NCBI RefSeq assembly: GCF_900188155.1
Contig: NZ_FZOG01000004.1
Span: forward strand, 124,001-188,000
Length of the DNA: 64,000 nt
Direction of reading: 5' to 3'
DNA from: Pseudomonas segetis
GTDB lineage: Bacteria > Pseudomonadota > Gammaproteobacteria > Pseudomonadales > Pseudomonadaceae
Shown here: one piece after another, positions 11,057 to 19,007 of the stretch
Numbering within the stretch: the stretch's first letter is position 1
How the letters are laid out: every line of letters begins with the position of its first letter
The notes under the pieces: model-generated
The model's database searches: none
The model's input: only the letters and a program-made list of their open reading frames with translations
What the model was told of the DNA's origin: nothing
Program-made: the position numbers and the translations under genes

Positions 11057-14000
11057 ATGTTGAAATGGATCAGCGCGCTTGAATTAGGGCAGTGGGCCGA
11101 CACCCTCCAAGCCAAGGATAAAATGCCCGAACTGGTGGCTGACCTGATCTGGGCCACAACCTTGAGGGTCAAGCGGCTTCGATTTCTGCAGGGTGACATG
11201 GGGCAAATCCGAGGGTTTGATGGCTACCTTGATGTCGATTCAACCTCTCCATTCGTGCCAGACGGAAAGTCGATTTGGGAATTCGGGACTAATGGCGCAG
11301 GCAAAACTAAGGCACAAGGTGACTATAACAAGCGCACCGCCGAGGTGGATGCAGAAACCCGTGCTCAGCACACCCTAGTCATCGTATCGCCAAGGACGTG
11401 GGACACGCCCAAGGTAAAGGTTGAGGACTGGCTTGATGAAAAGAACAACCAAGGGGATTGGAAGCGTGTCGTCTACCTTGATGGCCCATTGCTGGAGGAT
11501 TGGCTTGGGCAAAGTCCGGCTGTAGCATCCCGATGGGCCCGTTACCAGTTCAGGAGCGCACCACAACAAGGTGTGCTCAGCACGGAAGAGTTCTGGCAGT
11601 CCTTTTCCAACCGTTTTGATCCTGCACTGTCGGAAGACGTTCTGCTCGCAGGGCGTGAATCCCAGGCTGAAGATTTGCTGCGAAACCTGGCCCAGGGAAG
11701 TGGACGCTTGGCGTTTGCTGCGGACACTACCGATGAAGTCATCGCCTTTGCAGTCGCCGCTATTCGCAAGGCGCCCGAAACTGTGCGCAAACCGCTCGAA
11801 GCTCGCACCTTGGTTGTTGAGACAGAGGATGCAGCTAGGCACTTAGTCAACACGTGCAACCTTATCTATCTTCCAAGAAACGGTGCGCGCAGCTGCGTTG
11901 GACTCCTCAAGACTTCTGGCCCTACAGTGATAAGTGCCGGGGCGGATGACAAAAAGAGCGATCATGTTGAGCTGACGCGACCGACTAGCGCCCAACTTGG
12001 TAAAGCGTTCACCGGCATGGGGATGTCTGAAAGCGAAGGGTACGAAACTGCTCGCAAATGTGGTCGGAGCCTGGCGGTCCTGGCTCGACAGAAGCCTAGC
12101 GGTACCGCTGAGTTGCCAACATGGATCGGCGAGGCTGATGCATTAATACCAGCAATGCTGGCAGGAGCATGGGTCTGTGATATCGAACATGATCAACAAG
12201 TTCTCAGCTCGCTCAGCCAGAAACCCTATGACGAAACCGAGGATGATCTGCTCAGATTCTTGGTCATGCAGGATTCGCCCATCGAACGCATTGAGAATTT
12301 GTGGGCGACAAAAGCCCCAGTAGACGCGTTCCTGCACCTTGCTCCTCGGGTCGGACGCAAGCACCTTGACCTATTCAAAGCGGCTTTGACCACTGTTTTC
12401 GAGTCGGCTGTGGCCTCGCATAAGCCTCCGACTGCAGACGAACCATTCGTATTGCGCAACAAGCGCGACCTGGAAACCTCGCACAGCGAACAACTCAGAA
12501 ACGGATTGATGACCACGCTGCTACATATGGCAGTACTGCATAAGCATGCTGGCTTCACGGTAGCGGGGGGTGATCCGCAAGCTTTTGTAGATGTCTTGGT
12601 TAGGTCGATTCACGGCTTGTCGACCAACCATACGTTGATGGCAAGCCTGAACCAAAATCTTGCGCTGCTTGCTGAGGCATCTCCTGGCCCTTTTCTTGAA
12701 GCCCTCGAGCGCCAGCTTGAGGGCGACTCGCCGTCAATCCGGCACATTTTCGACGAGCACCCCGGAATGCTCACACCAGTGACATACCACTGCGGTTTGT
12801 TGTGGGCACTGGAAGTAATCGCGTGGAATGCCTTTTATTTTCAGAGGGCCGTGCTGTGCCTTGCCAAGCTTGCCGCAATCGACCCGGGCGGCCAATTGAG
12901 CAACCGTCCTATCAACAGTCTGCGCGCAATCTTCCTCTCTTGGGTACCAAGTACATCTGTGGGAACAAAGCGTCGGTTGGCCGTTCTGCAGTCAACGGTC
13001 AAGGCTGTCCCGAGCATTGCTTGGCCGCTGCTCACTAGCTTGCTCCCCCGTTCAGGGGATACCAGCTCTCCAACCGAAAAACCGAAGTTTCGGGAATACG
13101 AGCAGGATCACGCTGAGACCCTGACTTATGGTCTGGTCTGGGAGAGTGAAGCCAAGATCATAGCACTGGCGATAGATGAAGCAGGTTCGATTGCGGAGCG
13201 CTGGGTTTCCTTGATTAACTCAATGCAGACCTTCCATGACGCTCCTTTCGAGTCTGCTGTCGAACGGCTCGGTGAAGTGCTAAGCGCCGTCGACACTGAC
13301 GACAGAACCCAAATCTGGAAAGCCCTGAATCTGGAGGTCAAGCATCACCAGAAATATTCGACCACAGACTGGGCGATGCCGAATGAGCGTATTGAGCTTT
13401 TGGCTGCCCTGGTCGACCGATATGCCCCTAAAGCATTAGTAGAGAACCACACTTGGTTGTTCGACGATTGGATGCCGCCTGTGGACGGCCTTGATGACGA
13501 TGATGCTGACCCAACCAAGGTTGTGGAGGATGCCCGTCTGCAGGCTCTGAAGGCGGTGTATGAGGCGCTGGGCGTTCAGGGCATCTTGCAGATGACGAGC
13601 CGCGTCAAGATTCCGCACTCCGTGGTTTACTCCGCATTGCGTCTTGACATGTCTTACGACGAGCGCCTCGCGTTGTTCACTGGCCTGCTAAGTAGCGCAG
13701 TGCAGGAGCTAGAGTTTGCTGCTGGAGCAGTGATGTCGGATGGAATCACTCGCTTTTCAGATAAGTGGAAGCAGGCGGCGCGTTCGGCAGTACTGAGAGT
13801 CGGCCTAGGTTCTGATCGTGTAGTTAGAATGATCGAACGTATCCCGGAAAATATGCAGACATGGCTGTACATCGAGTCCTTCGGAGACGAGATAACGAAA
13901 GCCTATTGGTCTCTGAAAACACCCTACCCGCTTGAAGTAAGCACCGATGAGCTGCTCCATGCAGTCCGCAAGTATCGAGAGGTTGGGCGTCCTGTCGCCG

Positions 14001-14824
14001 GCTTGAGCGCCGTATCCCGCAGACTCGGTGAGATTCCGACAGAGGATGTTGTAGCGCTGCTAATCGAGGGCGTTGAGGAGCAAAACGCCCAGCCTGGCGA
14101 TCGTATGGCCACCAACTTCTTTGACATTGAGAAAGTCATTAGTGAGTTGGCCGACCGACCGGACACCACGCTGGAACAAATTGCGAGTCTTGAGTTTACC
14201 TACCTCCCGATGCTACGCAACGATCCAAAAGCCTTGCATAAATTGCTGCTTGAACAGCCCTGCTTCTTCATGGAAATGGTGTGTCAAGTGTTTAGAGTCA
14301 AGGACGAAAAACCAGTGGAGACTTCTGCATTGCAGAAAAGCCGAGCCACTAATGCTTATCGCTTATTGAAAAGCTTAAAGTCCTTGCCAGGTCAGTCTGA
14401 TCAAGATGTCGACCAGGATGCGCTACTAGCCTGGTGTCTTGAGATCCAGCGCTTGGCAGCGGAGCAGAATCGTCAGGACATCACTGATCAATTGATCGGC
14501 CAAGTTTTGGCACATGCACCATTGAGCTCAAAGGATGGAGCATGGCCACATGAAGCAGTTAGACATGTCATCGAGACGCTTGCTTCTTCTCAGGTAGAAC
14601 TCGGGATTCGCATCGAAAGATTCAATATGCGAGGTGTGTTTTGCAAAGCGATAGGGGAAGGCGGTGATCAGGAGAGGAGTTTGGCCCGTCAAGCACAAGA
14701 ATGGGCTGATGCCTCGTTGGATTTCGCACGTACCAACACACTGCTTGAGGCCATCGCTCAGGCATGGCTGAAAGACGCTGAACGCGCAGATACGATGGCC
14801 AAGCAGGACGCTCTGCGTCATTGA
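11057..14824 (+). CDS. 1255-residue protein of an uncharacterised family; candidate defence effector
   Basis: A large intact frame preceded by AAAGGAGAG. The N-terminal ~140 residues contain RGFDGYLDV (Asp55), VPDGKSIWEFGTN (Glu75) and KAQGDYNKRT (85-94), then LVIVSPRTW and a DGPLLEDWLGQSPAVASRWA segment. I recall this order from long uncharacterised proteins with a nuclease-like (PD-(D/E)XK-type) start. Residues about 190-330 (LAGRESQAEDLLRNLAQGSGRLAFAA) look like a degenerate nucleotide-binding-type module. The remaining ~900 residues are helical and repeat-like (LLWALEVIAWN, DPGGQLSNRPINSLRAIF). There is no signal peptide and no membrane helix. It stands alone in the island with no obvious partner, between a replication gene and small orphan genes. 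The nuclease reading is inference. Confidence 0.7.
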   Translation: MLKWISALELGQWADTLQAKDKMPELVADLIWATTLRVKRLRFLQGDMGQIRGFDGYLDVDSTSPFVPDGKSIWEFGTNGAGKTKAQGDYNKRTAEVDAETRAQHTLVIVSPRTWDTPKVKVEDWLDEKNNQGDWKRVVYLDGPLLEDWLGQSPAVASRWARYQFRSAPQQGVLSTEEFWQSFSNRFDPALSEDVLLAGRESQAEDLLRNLAQGSGRLAFAADTTDEVIAFAVAAIRKAPETVRKPLEARTLVVETEDAARHLVNTCNLIYLPRNGARSCVGLLKTSGPTVISAGADDKKSDHVELTRPTSAQLGKAFTGMGMSESEGYETARKCGRSLAVLARQKPSGTAELPTWIGEADALIPAMLAGAWVCDIEHDQQVLSSLSQKPYDETEDDLLRFLVMQDSPIERIENLWATKAPVDAFLHLAPRVGRKHLDLFKAALTTVFESAVASHKPPTADEPFVLRNKRDLETSHSEQLRNGLMTTLLHMAVLHKHAGFTVAGGDPQAFVDVLVRSIHGLSTNHTLMASLNQNLALLAEASPGPFLEALERQLEGDSPSIRHIFDEHPGMLTPVTYHCGLLWALEVIAWNAFYFQRAVLCLAKLAAIDPGGQLSNRPINSLRAIFLSWVPSTSVGTKRRLAVLQSTVKAVPSIAWPLLTSLLPRSGDTSSPTEKPKFREYEQDHAETLTYGLVWESEAKIIALAIDEAGSIAERWVSLINSMQTFHDAPFESAVERLGEVLSAVDTDDRTQIWKALNLEVKHHQKYSTTDWAMPNERIELLAALVDRYAPKALVENHTWLFDDWMPPVDGLDDDDADPTKVVEDARLQALKAVYEALGVQGILQMTSRVKIPHSVVYSALRLDMSYDERLALFTGLLSSAVQELEFAAGAVMSDGITRFSDKWKQAARSAVLRVGLGSDRVVRMIERIPENMQTWLYIESFGDEITKAYWSLKTPYPLEVSTDELLHAVRKYREVGRPVAGLSAVSRRLGEIPTEDVVALLIEGVEEQNAQPGDRMATNFFDIEKVISELADRPDTTLEQIASLEFTYLPMLRNDPKALHKLLLEQPCFFMEMVCQVFRVKDEKPVETSALQKSRATNAYRLLKSLKSLPGQSDQDVDQDALLAWCLEIQRLAAEQNRQDITDQLIGQVLAHAPLSSKDGAWPHEAVRHVIETLASSQVELGIRIERFNMRGVFCKAIGEGGDQERSLARQAQEWADASLDFARTNTLLEAIAQAWLKDAERADTMAKQDALRH

Positions 14825-15230
14825 TTCGCGGTATGCGCGCCGCCAGGCCAGCCCCAGTCGAGGCGGATTGCTTCATCGCCTATGACTTGCGGGAGGACAT
14901 AGCACGACACCACGTGCTCGACCTCGGTTCTCCTCGGGCAACCAAGACTGCAGGCTGGTCAAGTGAGCACTCTTGGCCCGCCTCTACCTATTGACCCATA
15001 CGGCGTTCAGGGATGCAGTCCTAGGTCGTCATCTGCTGCACATTCATTGCACACGCCCTTTCGCTCAGCCCAGAGCGTCGTCATTTATCGACCATTTGTT
15101 GTCACAGTGCGCGCCTGACGAATGCCTTCAGACTCTCTGTCGTCATCCGTCGTCGATCCGCCGCTGTCATACGGCACATTGTAACTGTGAAAGCCCCGTA
15201 GTCCCGGGACTGTAGCGACGACACTTCCTC

Positions 15231-15312
15231 ACGACACCCCTTAACCTGTACAAGACGCCCTGAATAGCCTGAAACCCAGTAACCACACCGGTTACAGCGG
15301 CAACACCCCTTC
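15231..15312 (+). repeat. 82-bp direct repeat, copy 1
   Basis: It begins ACGACACCCCTTAACCTGTA and ends ACACCCCTTC. It matches 15347-15428 with about seven substitutions and no gaps, at a period of 116 bp. Confidence 0.85.
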
Positions 15313-15346
15313 ACGACACCTCTTACCTGGGCAACAACACCCCTTT

Positions 15347-15428
15347 ACGACACCCCTTAACCTGTATAAGACGCCCTGAATAGCCTGAAATCCAGTAACC
15401 ATGCGGGCTACAGCGGCGACACCCCTTC
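15347..15428 (+). repeat. 82-bp direct repeat, copy 2
   Basis: This is the second copy of the unit at 15231. The 34-bp spacer between copies itself contains ACGACACC and ACACCCCTT words, so the array may have grown from a shorter ACGACACCCCTT unit. Confidence 0.85.
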
Positions 15429-15501
15429 GGCAAAAATTGGCAGATTCCCTCTATGTGAGGTGAACCGTCAGACTCCCATAAGCAAGAGAGGTGGTGTGAG
15501 C

Positions 15502-15687
15502 ATGTTTTTGAACACGTGTCGCGCAGCGGATATGAGCGGTGCGCCGATTGCTCTGGAATTTAATCAGCCAAGTGCCGGCGGAAAGGGATTTCAGGAGGAA
15601 GAAATCCTTGGGATTGGCACTGCAGGTGAGAAGCTGGATTCTGTGGAAATTTTCAGCCCAGAAGGAGCAAGACATGGACGCGATTGA
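15502..15687 (+). CDS. Small hypothetical protein (61 aa)
   Basis: The ATG at 15502 follows AGAGGTGG by a good distance. The product is short and acidic with a Gly-rich centre (QPSAGGKGFQEEEILGIG), with no motif I recognise. Its 3' end overlaps the start of the next small gene by 14 nt, which suggests the two are translated together. It could equally be a leader without a functional product. Confidence 0.4.
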   Translation: MFLNTCRAADMSGAPIALEFNQPSAGGKGFQEEEILGIGTAGEKLDSVEIFSPEGARHGRD

Positions 15688-15793
15688 GCTACTGGTTTAC
15701 GCGCTCATTGGCGTAATCGGCACGTTGGGATTGGCGGCGGTGATTGGCTACAAGGTCGCGGATCATCTCGATAAAAAACATCACACTGACTGA
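15674..15793 (+). CDS. Small single-pass membrane protein (39 aa)
   Basis: It starts at ATG 15674 behind AAGGAG with 6-nt spacing, the best ribosome site in this stretch. The sequence runs MDAIELLVYALIGVIGTLGL and continues with an Ala/Val/Gly-rich segment, then a charged tail VADHLDKKHHTD. Thus there is one hydrophobic helix of about 22 residues with a charged cytoplasmic end. Such mini-proteins in islands can be toxins, anti-holin-like factors or regulators of larger membrane proteins. Nothing here decides between these. Confidence 0.55.
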   Translation: MDAIELLVYALIGVIGTLGLAAVIGYKVADHLDKKHHTD

Positions 15794-15889
15794 CCTTGCA
15801 GGCACCTGCAGGCCCGCATGGCGGTGGCTTGGGATTCACCAGCGCTCGGGTAATGTTCAGGCATGTGCCAAGTCCAGCAGGTTCACGCC

Positions 15890-16234
15890 ATGAGCAAAGT
15901 TGAGTGCCAGTGCTGCAAGAAGATGATGGTTCCAAAGGTGATCACCAGCGCGCCGTTCTACATCAGCGGAGTACCCGTGGGCGGCCATGACCCGCAGTCG
16001 TCCGTATGCCCCTTCTGCCTGTCGCCGAAGTGGATGCTCACCGAACATCAGGCCCAGGCTGCCGGCAAGGCCAATGCCGAGTTCTACGGCCTTATGGTTC
16101 TCGCCCTGGTGAACATCGTTGCGTTCGTCCGTTTCGGCGAACTGGCGGGCGGTATAGCGCTTGCGGTGTCAGTCGCAACCGCTTTCATGCGCACCAGGAT
16201 GATTCGAGCCCTGCGCCGTCACCTGGGCCGTTAA
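15890..16234 (+). CDS. Small zinc-ribbon membrane protein
   Basis: About 114 residues from ATG 15890 (MSKVECQCCKKMMVPKVI). Cys pairs CQCC (near residue 6) and CPFC (near 43) form a likely zinc ribbon. After it come two adjacent hydrophobic segments (AEFYGLMVLALVNIVAFV and AGGIALAVSVATAF) and a basic tail RMIRALRRHLGR. I expect an inner-membrane protein with the ribbon in the cytoplasm. Upstream in-frame codons to 15863 are possible but lack a ribosome site. The function is unknown; a terminator follows. Confidence 0.65.
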   Translation: MSKVECQCCKKMMVPKVITSAPFYISGVPVGGHDPQSSVCPFCLSPKWMLTEHQAQAAGKANAEFYGLMVLALVNIVAFVRFGELAGGIALAVSVATAFMRTRMIRALRRHLGR

Positions 16235-16331
16235 ACGAGCCGGTTCACACTTGGCTACCCAGGCGGCGAATACAGCCTGGACCGCGACCGTTCTACCCAA
16301 GGGTGCCGCCGGTGACCACCTGCTGCGATGG

Positions 16332-16359
16332 AAAACTGGCGCATCAATGCGCAGTTTTT
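16332..16359 (+). terminator. Rho-independent terminator before the AbiE pair
   Basis: AAAACT-G-GCGCAT pairs with ATGCGC-AGTTTT, followed by T. It isolates the AbiE operon from the genes to its left. Confidence 0.75.
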
Positions 16360-16417
16360 GTATCATAAAACCCTTTTAAACACTGGTAAAAAAGGCCTTT
16401 AGAGCCTACAGTCACCT

Positions 16418-16436
16418 TGTGATGTATATCTTCACA
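16418..16436 (+). promoter_or_regulatory. Inverted repeat upstream of abiEi, possible antitoxin operator
   Basis: TGTGA (16418-16422) and TCACA (16432-16436) form a dyad about 14 nt before the start codon of the antitoxin gene, within CACCTTGTGA...TCACAGTGG. AbiEi-type antitoxins repress their own promoter through inverted repeats, so this is a reasonable operator candidate. Confidence 0.4.
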
Positions 16437-16449
16437 GTGGAGGTAAGGT

Positions 16450-16863
16450 ATGAAACTTGAAGATCGCATGAACCGCTCGATTAAGCAGCGTACAAGCGTG
16501 GTCGTCTTGCGCTCGGACTTTGCCAAGATGGGGAGTGACTCTCAGGTCGGACGAGTGCTTGCTCGCTTTGTGGCGGAGGGAACGCTTGTTCGCGTAAGCA
16601 AGGGAGCCTTCGCCAAAACTCGAATCAACAAGTTCACCGGCAAACCAACCCCAGCGGGAACGCTGGAAATGATCGCAGCGGAGCTTTTCCGCAAGCTCAA
16701 GATCTCAGTGGAACCAAGCTCGCTCGTATCGGAGTACAACAGCGGCAGATCGACCCAGATTCCCATGGGGGCGACTGTCAGCACTGGACGGCGACGCATT
16801 TCGCGGAAAGTGACGGTAGGGAATAGCACTTTAACTTATGAGAAAAATTCCAGACGAGCTTAG
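16450..16863 (+). CDS. AbiEi-like / DUF6088 antitoxin of a type IV toxin-antitoxin pair
   Basis: 137 residues behind GTGGAGGTAAGGT. The N-terminus is a winged-helix-like MNRSIKQRTSVVVLRSDFAK, and LARFVAEGTLVRVSKGAFAK resembles the AbiEi/DUF6088 pattern in which a short HTH controls the operon. The downstream gene overlaps by 26 nt and encodes the nucleotidyltransferase toxin. Type IV antitoxins counter the toxin without direct contact and repress transcription. There are no lesions. Assignment rests on the N-terminal pattern and the partner gene. Confidence 0.8.
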   Translation: MKLEDRMNRSIKQRTSVVVLRSDFAKMGSDSQVGRVLARFVAEGTLVRVSKGAFAKTRINKFTGKPTPAGTLEMIAAELFRKLKISVEPSSLVSEYNSGRSTQIPMGATVSTGRRRISRKVTVGNSTLTYEKNSRRA

Positions 16864-17887
16864 GTCTGATATCGAAGATGCCGCCGCCGCCGGGATGCTG
16901 GGAAACCTACCCGCTGCCGTAGCTGAAAAAGATCAGCACATCACTGACGCACTATGTGTTTTAGCTCAAATCCGGGTAGTACACACTGCGAACCAAAGGG
17001 ATCGTCGCAAGGGCGATCCCGCGCCGGCGTCGATCGACGTCGCCACACGTTTGATTTTTGCTGGTGGCACTTGTCTTTCGAAAGCTCACGGTCTGATCCA
17101 CCGGATGTCCGAAGACATTGACATCAAGGTCATGCTGGAAGAACCGCCGGACGGCTACACGCTGAAACAAGGAGTTCGCGGGCGTTTAAAGGATTTGCAC
17201 CAAGAGGTTGAGCGCCGCTTGACCGACATGGGCTTTAAATACGTGGTCCATGACAACGGAGAAAACCCTGTCATGCGCGACAGCCGGCGCTACTACTGCC
17301 TGTTGGTTTCGTATGGTGCACATTTTCAGGATGTGTCTGGCGTGCTTCGTCCCCAACTCAAGCTTGAGCTGATACACCGTCCACCGATGCTGGCCGCTGA
17401 GATTCGCGAAATGGGCTACATGCTGGACCAGTTCGTCCAACGCGAATCCCCCCGCCGCTTTCCCATGACGTGTATCACAGTGGCAGAGACGTTGGCTGAA
17501 AAGGTGCTGTCGCTGCTGCGCCGTTGTGCCTGGAACTGGGATGGACATCAACGCGGCGAATTTGATACTGCCTTGGTTCGCCACGTCTATGATGTCTGGC
17601 GTATCGCAGAGAGCCAGCCTGATGCAATAGAGCCCGCCTGCCAGATCTTTGCCGCTCTGGTCCAAAAGGATGTGGAGGAATTCAACAGGCAGCATCCGGA
17701 GTTTGACCAGGCCCCATACGCGGTGCTTCGGCGAAGCTTGGCCTCTGCTGCTAACCACGAAGGGCTGAAGGCGAACTTCGAGCAGCGCCTGAAGCCGCTG
17801 CTCTATACCGCGGATAAGCCGGATTTCCAAAGCTGCTATAGCGCTTTCGCTACCGTCGCAGAGCGGCTGCTGAATCACACCGCCTGA
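16838..17887 (+). CDS. AbiEii/AbiGii-type nucleotidyltransferase toxin
   Basis: 349 residues. The nucleotidyltransferase signature is complete: FAGGTCLSKAHGLI with Gly76-Gly77-Thr, then MSEDIDIKV with the metal-binding Asp93-x-Asp95. A helical C-terminal half contains the conserved TCITVAETLAEKVLSLLRR and RHVYDVWRI segments. The family transfers nucleotides to tRNA or other acceptors, stalls growth and gives phage abortive infection when not antagonised by AbiEi. It overlaps the antitoxin gene and is intact, so the pair is probably functional. Confidence 0.88.
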   Translation: MRKIPDELRSDIEDAAAAGMLGNLPAAVAEKDQHITDALCVLAQIRVVHTANQRDRRKGDPAPASIDVATRLIFAGGTCLSKAHGLIHRMSEDIDIKVMLEEPPDGYTLKQGVRGRLKDLHQEVERRLTDMGFKYVVHDNGENPVMRDSRRYYCLLVSYGAHFQDVSGVLRPQLKLELIHRPPMLAAEIREMGYMLDQFVQRESPRRFPMTCITVAETLAEKVLSLLRRCAWNWDGHQRGEFDTALVRHVYDVWRIAESQPDAIEPACQIFAALVQKDVEEFNRQHPEFDQAPYAVLRRSLASAANHEGLKANFEQRLKPLLYTADKPDFQSCYSAFATVAERLLNHTA

Positions 17888-18327
17888 CGTTTGATTTCCC
17901 GCTGATGGCTTTGCCATCGCGGGCAATCGTTATTCCGGGCTGCTCGATCCGGGAGATACTTTCGCAGTTTGTACGAGATGCGCCCAGCTCGCGGTAACTT
18001 CGAGGCTCGCAGTATCGATGTTCCCCTGTCCAACGCTGCGCTCGAACTATTTCTACTGCCGCTGCCCAGCTCGATGGCTGGGCTTGGGCATACCTAGGTG
18101 GGATTATCCGCGAAGTCAGTAGGGTCATCAGTGCCCGATCAGCATTGCGCGGAGTGAGCACAGCAACATGGACCATGCTCCGATCAGCAGTTTCAGCCTA
18201 GCGCGGATGAGCGCGGATTTGTTAAACATGGAAAGCGAGAAGCGCTCGAGATTGTGTTTGGCGTGACAATATTTACACACCTAGAATTCGAGCACTGCAA
18301 AGCCATCTGCACGATGCAGTGAAGCGC
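17888..18327. other. Non-coding stretch after abiEii
   Basis: These 440 bases have no supported gene. A hairpin at 17898-17923 (CCCGC, GATGGC/GCCATC, GCGGG) right after abiEii is a likely terminator without a strong T-run. The rest shows no clear structure. Confidence 0.55.
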
Positions 18328-18945
18328 TTAAGTCTGAGTTTGGTCCCTGACTCTTAGAACTGTTGTTGTCGAGCAGCTCGCGTGTCGGGCTGTTGCTCGG
18401 ATGCCCAACCCTGCCTTGAGCAGCTCAGTGACGCGCTTGTGCAGATCGGCGTCGACTGGCCGGCCTTGGTATTTTCCAGCAGCTTTGGCTTTCTCGATAC
18501 CCTGTGCCTGGCGCTCGCGGCGCTGCTCGTAATCCTTGCGCGCAATGGCGGCCATCATTTCCACCAGCATTGAGTTGATTGCCACCAGCATCCGCCCGGT
18601 GAACTCATCTCCCTTGGTGTCCTGCATGCCCTGGTGGCTGGTCGGCAGGTCTAGCGCGACGATGCGCAGGCCCTTGGAGTCAATAGCAGCCTTGAGCTTT
18701 TGCCAGTCTTCCACTGGGAGGCGGGATAGACGGTCTATCGACTCAACCAGCAACACGTCCCCCTTACGGGCATCCTTAAGCAGACGCATCAGCTCAGGCC
18801 GGTCTGCAGTAGCACCGCTGGCGTTCTCCAGGTACACGCTTGCAATGACCTTGCTGTGATCGCTGGCGAACTGCTCGAGCGAGGCGCGAGCGCGGCCAGC
18901 GTTTTGTTCTTCGGTGGAAGCCCTGAGGTATGCGCGGATGAACAT
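18328..18945 (-). CDS. Serine recombinase (resolvase/invertase family)
   Basis: 205 residues. The N-terminal catalytic domain begins MFIRAYLRASTEEQ with nucleophile Ser10, followed by LLVESIDRLSRLPVEDW, which holds the conserved DRLSR Arg pair. The long E-helix region and a C-terminal helix-turn-helix (KRVTELLKAGLGIRATARHA) complete the small-resolvase layout. Such enzymes resolve co-integrates or invert DNA near their res site. The gene is intact, unlike the tyrosine integrase of the same island, and may be an independent passenger. An inverted repeat at 18981-19007 upstream is a possible binding site. Confidence 0.9.
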   Translation of the reverse strand: MFIRAYLRASTEEQNAGRARASLEQFASDHSKVIASVYLENASGATADRPELMRLLKDARKGDVLLVESIDRLSRLPVEDWQKLKAAIDSKGLRIVALDLPTSHQGMQDTKGDEFTGRMLVAINSMLVEMMAAIARKDYEQRRERQAQGIEKAKAAGKYQGRPVDADLHKRVTELLKAGLGIRATARHASCSTTTVLRVRDQTQT

Positions 18946-18980
18946 GAAGGGGGCCTGTATCAGTTAGGGTGCTCTACTAA

Positions 18981-19007
18981 ATATGTTGCATATTGAGTGT
19001 TACATAT
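18981..19007. promoter_or_regulatory. Inverted repeat upstream of the resolvase gene
   Basis: ATATGT (18981-18986) and ACATAT (19002-19007) flank an AT-rich centre 36 nt before the resolvase start. It may be a resolvase-binding (res) subsite or an operator, on weak evidence. Confidence 0.3.

Larger units (their letters stand above)
14825..15501. other. Non-coding stretch with tandem repeats
   Basis: I see no convincing gene in these 677 bases. The left half is unremarkable, with several GTCGTCAT-like words. The right half holds two 82-bp direct repeats and scattered ACGACACCCCTT-type words. Confidence 0.6.

Noticed and set aside
11282..11308. A Walker-A-like match (GTNGAGKT) in the 1255-residue protein, residues 77-84
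   Set aside because: The fit to GxxxxGKT is exact, but it falls inside the EFGTN...KAQGDYNKRT segment where relatives, as I recall them, have other residues in place of GAGKT, and no Walker B follows at a sensible distance. It looks fortuitous.
14973..15215. An 80-codon plus-strand frame after the 1255-residue gene
   Set aside because: It is rich in His, Cys and Arg from GTC/CGT-type repeats, has no start signal and no protein-like pattern.
15231..15428. CRISPR array
   Set aside because: There are only two units of 82 bp with a 34-bp spacer that itself resembles the repeat, and no cas genes in the window.
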